A stretch of DNA of 64,000 bases from Segatella baroniae B14 (GTDB lineage Bacteria; Bacteroidota; Bacteroidia; Bacteroidales; Bacteroidaceae), in NCBI RefSeq assembly GCF_022024235.1, contig NZ_CP091800.1, forward strand, positions 486,001 to 550,000. The letters run 5' to 3'. The position numbers were made by a program, and so were the translations under genes. Positions 60,805 to 64,000 of this stretch are shown piece by piece (position 1 is the first letter of the stretch; each line of letters starts with the position of its first letter). The notes under the pieces were generated by a model. It did no database searches. It worked only from the letters and a program-made list of their open reading frames with translations, and was not told where the DNA came from.

Positions 60805-63387
60805 ATGATGAAGATGAAAAGATCAACGATATTTTTGCTATTGGCTACATTCCTGATGGTGGGTTGTAGCGAGAGCGATTTTGGAGGAAGTGAGCAGAAT
60901 AGTCTTTTGGGCAAGGCTGTTAATTTCGATGCCTCTATCTCTGATGCCTTTGTTACGCGTGCCACATATTATCATGATGGTTCGTTTAATGAGGGTGATC
61001 ATCTCACTATTTTCCGTCAGGAGGCTGTCAGTGGTAGTTCTACTCAGTTTAGTTCTGATACCGAGATTTCTCGTGTTTATTCGCTTCAGGGTGAATATGC
61101 CAGTACGGTTAATCTGGGTACGAGTTGGAAAGTGTTGACGGGGGCTACGGGTACGTATGCTGACAAGAGGTCTTTTGTTCAAACGGCTGCCGACTCATTG
61201 GTATGGGAAAATGGCTCAACGGTTCGCTTCCGTGCTTGGGGACGTAGTAATCTGGCTAATGTCCTGAATAACTCGAAGACTAATAAGGCTTCTTTTTATC
61301 CAGACTATACTTTGTCGGATTGGATTACGGTATCTGGACCTACTGAGACAATCCCGATGAAATTACTCCATTTGGCTTGTCGTATCGGTTTCGCACCAAA
61401 GTCGGGTAACGAACTTGCTGGTATCGAACTCTGTACGGAGGCTTCTGATTATGTTGATGATACCGAGGAAGGGGGGCTTACGGCTGTAGAAAAGGCGAAA
61501 GCTGTCGAAGATGCTTATCACACGATGTGTATGCCGGCAGGTGTCAATATGAGTAATGGTACGCTCTATGGTCTTACGCAAAATCATTATACTAATACTT
61601 CTGATTTCTCTACTATCGAGTCTTCTTCTGTTATATCATCTGCTGCAGAAGATGGTCTTGTGCCTTTTGGCTTGTTGTCTGCTGATGAGATAGTTAATTT
61701 GGTGGAGCATCCACAATTTATGGCTGTTGATGGTCGACGTTATATGATTTCTATTCCGTATCTTATGGATAACGGTACCGATCAGGGTAGTTATATCCAC
61801 CTTCCGGCTTATACTCGTTTCCGTGTCCGACTGAAAGATGTGAATAATGGTGACCAGGCGGCTACGACGAATACGGAGGGTTCTTATCATATTCTTACTA
61901 TCGGTGAAGTGGAAAACAATGGTACCAAGGTTTTTGCTGATGGTATCGATTTGATGCCAGGGTATAGTTATCTTTTTACGGTTGGTTATAAGTATGGCAA
62001 GTTTACCATGTCGGTTAATAAAAGTCTTTCATGGACCGAGCAGGATGCGGTTGCCGCTGAAACGGCTTCTGCTGATGGTAGTATTGCGACAGCGAAGTAT
62101 GATTGGTGGAAAAAGGCTCTTTTTGATGCTTATACGAATCTTAAGAATGGTAAGACAAGCAGTTATTTGCCTGAATTTAAAATAGGTAGTGCTGAAGAAT
62201 TCCTCGAGTTTATTCATCTCGTTAATGGTACGGCTGCTACCTATACCAGTGGACTTACCCTGAATGGTGAACCTGAAGAAATTTTGTATCCGAATGCTAC
62301 TTGGACGAAAGATGATGAAACTGATGAAGAGGGTAATGCTGTAACCGTTACCGAGGAAGAGGCTCCAGGATATGTGTTCTATTGGCATTATCAACCTGCC
62401 AGCAGTACTACTGCGGCTAAGTTTTACCGCTCTTATCTCACTGGTCCGTATTCGTTCTATGAGAAGAATTTGAATACCAAACCTCATTTTAAGATTACGC
62501 TTACTGCCGATATCGATTTGCAGGATGTGGAGATACCTGCTATCGGTAATAGTGCGGATCATCCTTTCGAAGGTGTCTTTGATGGTGCCGGTCATACGCT
62601 CAAAAATGTTTATGTCAATGGTGGTTGTCTCTTTGGTTATGTGAAGGGGGCTGCTATCTCTAATCTGAAGATAGAGAGCAACCATACTACTTCACTTCTC
62701 AACACTGCTACAGCCGATAAGGAACATGCGGTGTATATTGCAGGTGTATCTGTGAATGCTCCTACTACTCATGCGATTGCACATACAGTGACAGGTTTGG
62801 GGTATGTCGTAGGGTGTGTTCATGAGGGAACTGCTTCTGGTGCTTTGGTGGGTACAGCTAGTAATCTGTATATGTATGGTTGTATGGAGACGGGTAGTGG
62901 ACTTACTTCTGGTGCGGGAGCTCTTCTGGACCGTTATGCTTCGGGCAGTACTGCTTTCTTTGCACCGTTGTCTTCATTGACTTGGGGGCGGTTCATGTGT
63001 AATTATTATGATACACAGCGCTCTACTGGTGTGAATGCCGTAGGTACATCTTCTGTAACTTATTTGCCACAACAGTATATCCGTGGTGCACATTCTCATG
63101 TGCTGAAGGCTAAGGTTGATAATTTGCTTAGTGGTGATGTTAATTATAATTCGCTCACAAGTCGACAAAAAGAGGAAATGTACGGCTTGGCACCATGGAA
63201 GGCGATGAACTATGCTATTTATAAATATAATACATCGGTTATCGGACAGTCTTATCCTTGTAATATGCAGTATAATGCCGGTGCCAGTCTTATTTACGAC
63301 AACCGTTATCCGCAGTTATCATCAGGTGCGCCAAACAGTGCCACTTATTCTGCTTCTTCTTATAATGTCTTGCTCCAAAATAATTAA
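60805..63387 (+). CDS. Large fimbrillin-like lipoprotein with repeat-rich C-terminus
   Basis: An 860-residue lipoprotein with Cys21 in MVGC and motif FVTRA with Arg52. The N-terminal fimbrillin-like domain closes with GKFTMSVNKSLSWTEQ near residue 410. The C-terminal half contains a beta-helix-type region (FKITLTADIDLQDVEIPAIG; FEGVFDGAGHTLKNVYVNGG; LFGYVKGAAISNLKIE). Together with the genes at 56083 and 58960 it forms a set of three with the same order of parts: lipobox, RA motif, fimbrillin domain, beta-helix-like module. A role as alternative or stacked tip adhesin is inferred. Confidence 0.78.
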   Translation: MMKMKRSTIFLLLATFLMVGCSESDFGGSEQNSLLGKAVNFDASISDAFVTRATYYHDGSFNEGDHLTIFRQEAVSGSSTQFSSDTEISRVYSLQGEYASTVNLGTSWKVLTGATGTYADKRSFVQTAADSLVWENGSTVRFRAWGRSNLANVLNNSKTNKASFYPDYTLSDWITVSGPTETIPMKLLHLACRIGFAPKSGNELAGIELCTEASDYVDDTEEGGLTAVEKAKAVEDAYHTMCMPAGVNMSNGTLYGLTQNHYTNTSDFSTIESSSVISSAAEDGLVPFGLLSADEIVNLVEHPQFMAVDGRRYMISIPYLMDNGTDQGSYIHLPAYTRFRVRLKDVNNGDQAATTNTEGSYHILTIGEVENNGTKVFADGIDLMPGYSYLFTVGYKYGKFTMSVNKSLSWTEQDAVAAETASADGSIATAKYDWWKKALFDAYTNLKNGKTSSYLPEFKIGSAEEFLEFIHLVNGTAATYTSGLTLNGEPEEILYPNATWTKDDETDEEGNAVTVTEEEAPGYVFYWHYQPASSTTAAKFYRSYLTGPYSFYEKNLNTKPHFKITLTADIDLQDVEIPAIGNSADHPFEGVFDGAGHTLKNVYVNGGCLFGYVKGAAISNLKIESNHTTSLLNTATADKEHAVYIAGVSVNAPTTHAIAHTVTGLGYVVGCVHEGTASGALVGTASNLYMYGCMETGSGLTSGAGALLDRYASGSTAFFAPLSSLTWGRFMCNYYDTQRSTGVNAVGTSSVTYLPQQYIRGAHSHVLKAKVDNLLSGDVNYNSLTSRQKEEMYGLAPWKAMNYAIYKYNTSVIGQSYPCNMQYNAGASLIYDNRYPQLSSGAPNSATYSASSYNVLLQNN

Positions 63388-63391
63388 GTCA

Positions 63392-64000
63392 ATGAAGAAA
63401 TTAGCATATATTCTTATGTCAGCTCTTGTCTTGGTATCCTGTTCGCAGAATGAGGATTTGCAGACTGCATCGTCTGAAAAGGGCTTAACTCTCACCACTT
63501 CTGTTTCTGCTTTCGATGGTGAGGAAACAACTCGTGCCACGGTAGATGGTACAACTTTCTTTGCGGGTGAACGTATGAAACTGAAGGTTATTTGCCCGTT
63601 TGTTTCTACTACTGAGATCGGGGAGACGACCTGGGGGCATAGTAGTGACGGATTCTGGCTTATGAAGTGGGATGATAGTAGTAGTTCATGGATTAATCTT
63701 ACGACCATCGATGATGTTGATGTCGAAGGGAAGTATACCGTATCTACTCCTTGGAGTATTTTTGACCAGTATGAGGCACAGCAGACTCCTTATGTCTATA
63801 CTGCTTCTACTTGGTCTGAGAATGTGGAGTTTCTTGCTCCATCGGGCAGTCTTATCAATCAGTATAGTTATGTGTTCTATGCCGATCAAAGTCTGCTGGC
63901 CAATTATCAGAAGTCTGATTTGCTTTGGGCGCAGACGATTATGCAGACGGGATCATATCGTGTTCACCTCGATTTTCAGCATGTACTGAGTTGTATGGAG
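63392..64000 (+). CDS. Fimbrillin-family lipoprotein, N-terminal part (cut by window edge)
   Basis: An open frame of 203 codons starting at ATG 63392, 4 bases after the previous stop, and running off the window. Signal with lipobox LVSC (Cys17) and motif TTRA with Arg48, then a typical fimbrillin-like beta region (FAGERMKLKVICPF; SYVFYADQSLL; YRVHLDFQHVLS). Its presence shows that the operon continues beyond 64 kb. Confidence 0.8.
   Translation, partial: MKKLAYILMSALVLVSCSQNEDLQTASSEKGLTLTTSVSAFDGEETTRATVDGTTFFAGERMKLKVICPFVSTTEIGETTWGHSSDGFWLMKWDDSSSSWINLTTIDDVDVEGKYTVSTPWSIFDQYEAQQTPYVYTASTWSENVEFLAPSGSLINQYSYVFYADQSLLANYQKSDLLWAQTIMQTGSYRVHLDFQHVLSCME

Overview
The window is a 64 kb stretch of an A+T-rich, anaerobic, plant-glycan-degrading Bacteroidales genome, most like Prevotella/Segatella. 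This rests on promoters of the Bacteroidota type (TTTG, a 19-20 bp gap, then TAnnTTTG), almost no Shine-Dalgarno sites, a SusC/SusD pair with a hybrid two-component regulator, GH97/GH43/GH31/GH28/GH105 enzymes, an oxygen-sensitive class III ribonucleotide reductase, and Mfa/FimA-type fimbrillin lipoproteins. No rRNA, tRNA, CRISPR array, transposase or phage gene was seen. Both edges cut a gene.

Layout. 1-8.5 kb: housekeeping and membrane genes (a cut TPR regulator, FKBP isomerase, periplasmic phosphoesterase, PAP2 phosphatase, a membrane LuxR-type regulator, D-lactate dehydrogenase). 8.5-17.4 kb: a glycan-use cluster without SusC/SusD, with a leftward operon GH43-CBM6 / endo-arabinanase-like GH43 / GH97 divergent from a GH31 alpha-xylosidase-like gene, then an alpha/beta hydrolase. 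17.9-26.4 kb: DsbD, a GH28 pectinase, an AspT/YidE-type transporter, a ThrE-type exporter and a LysR regulator. 26.9-32.1 kb: a protein with an RGG/GY-rich disordered tail, the nrdD-nrdG operon and a membrane-anchored AraC regulator. 32.5-44.4 kb: a compact polysaccharide utilization locus: hybrid two-component regulator, divergent from SusC, SusD and a GH43-GH105 fusion. 44.8-64.0 kb: one long rightward operon of at least ten fimbria-type genes, still running at the window edge.

The fimbrial operon is the most system-like part. It opens with an OmpA/DUF3575 outer-membrane protein and a Mfa2/FimB-like lipoprotein, then encodes nine lipobox-bearing fimbrillin-like proteins. Eight carry the same short (V/T)(T/S)RA motif 28-39 residues after the lipid-attachment cysteine. 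That is the expected kind of Arg-specific maturation site for donor-strand (type V) pili. Three of the proteins are tandem two-domain pilins, and three consecutive later ones carry extra repeat-rich C-terminal regions that could be tip adhesins.

Several gaps look like unannotated small-RNA genes, with a promoter at one side and a hairpin plus U-run at the other: 4.7-4.9 kb (minus), 7.29-7.42 kb (in front of ldhA), 20.2-20.4 kb (a repeat-rich RNA), and two weaker ones at 26.5-26.9 kb. All family calls come from reading motifs by eye; no database search was possible.
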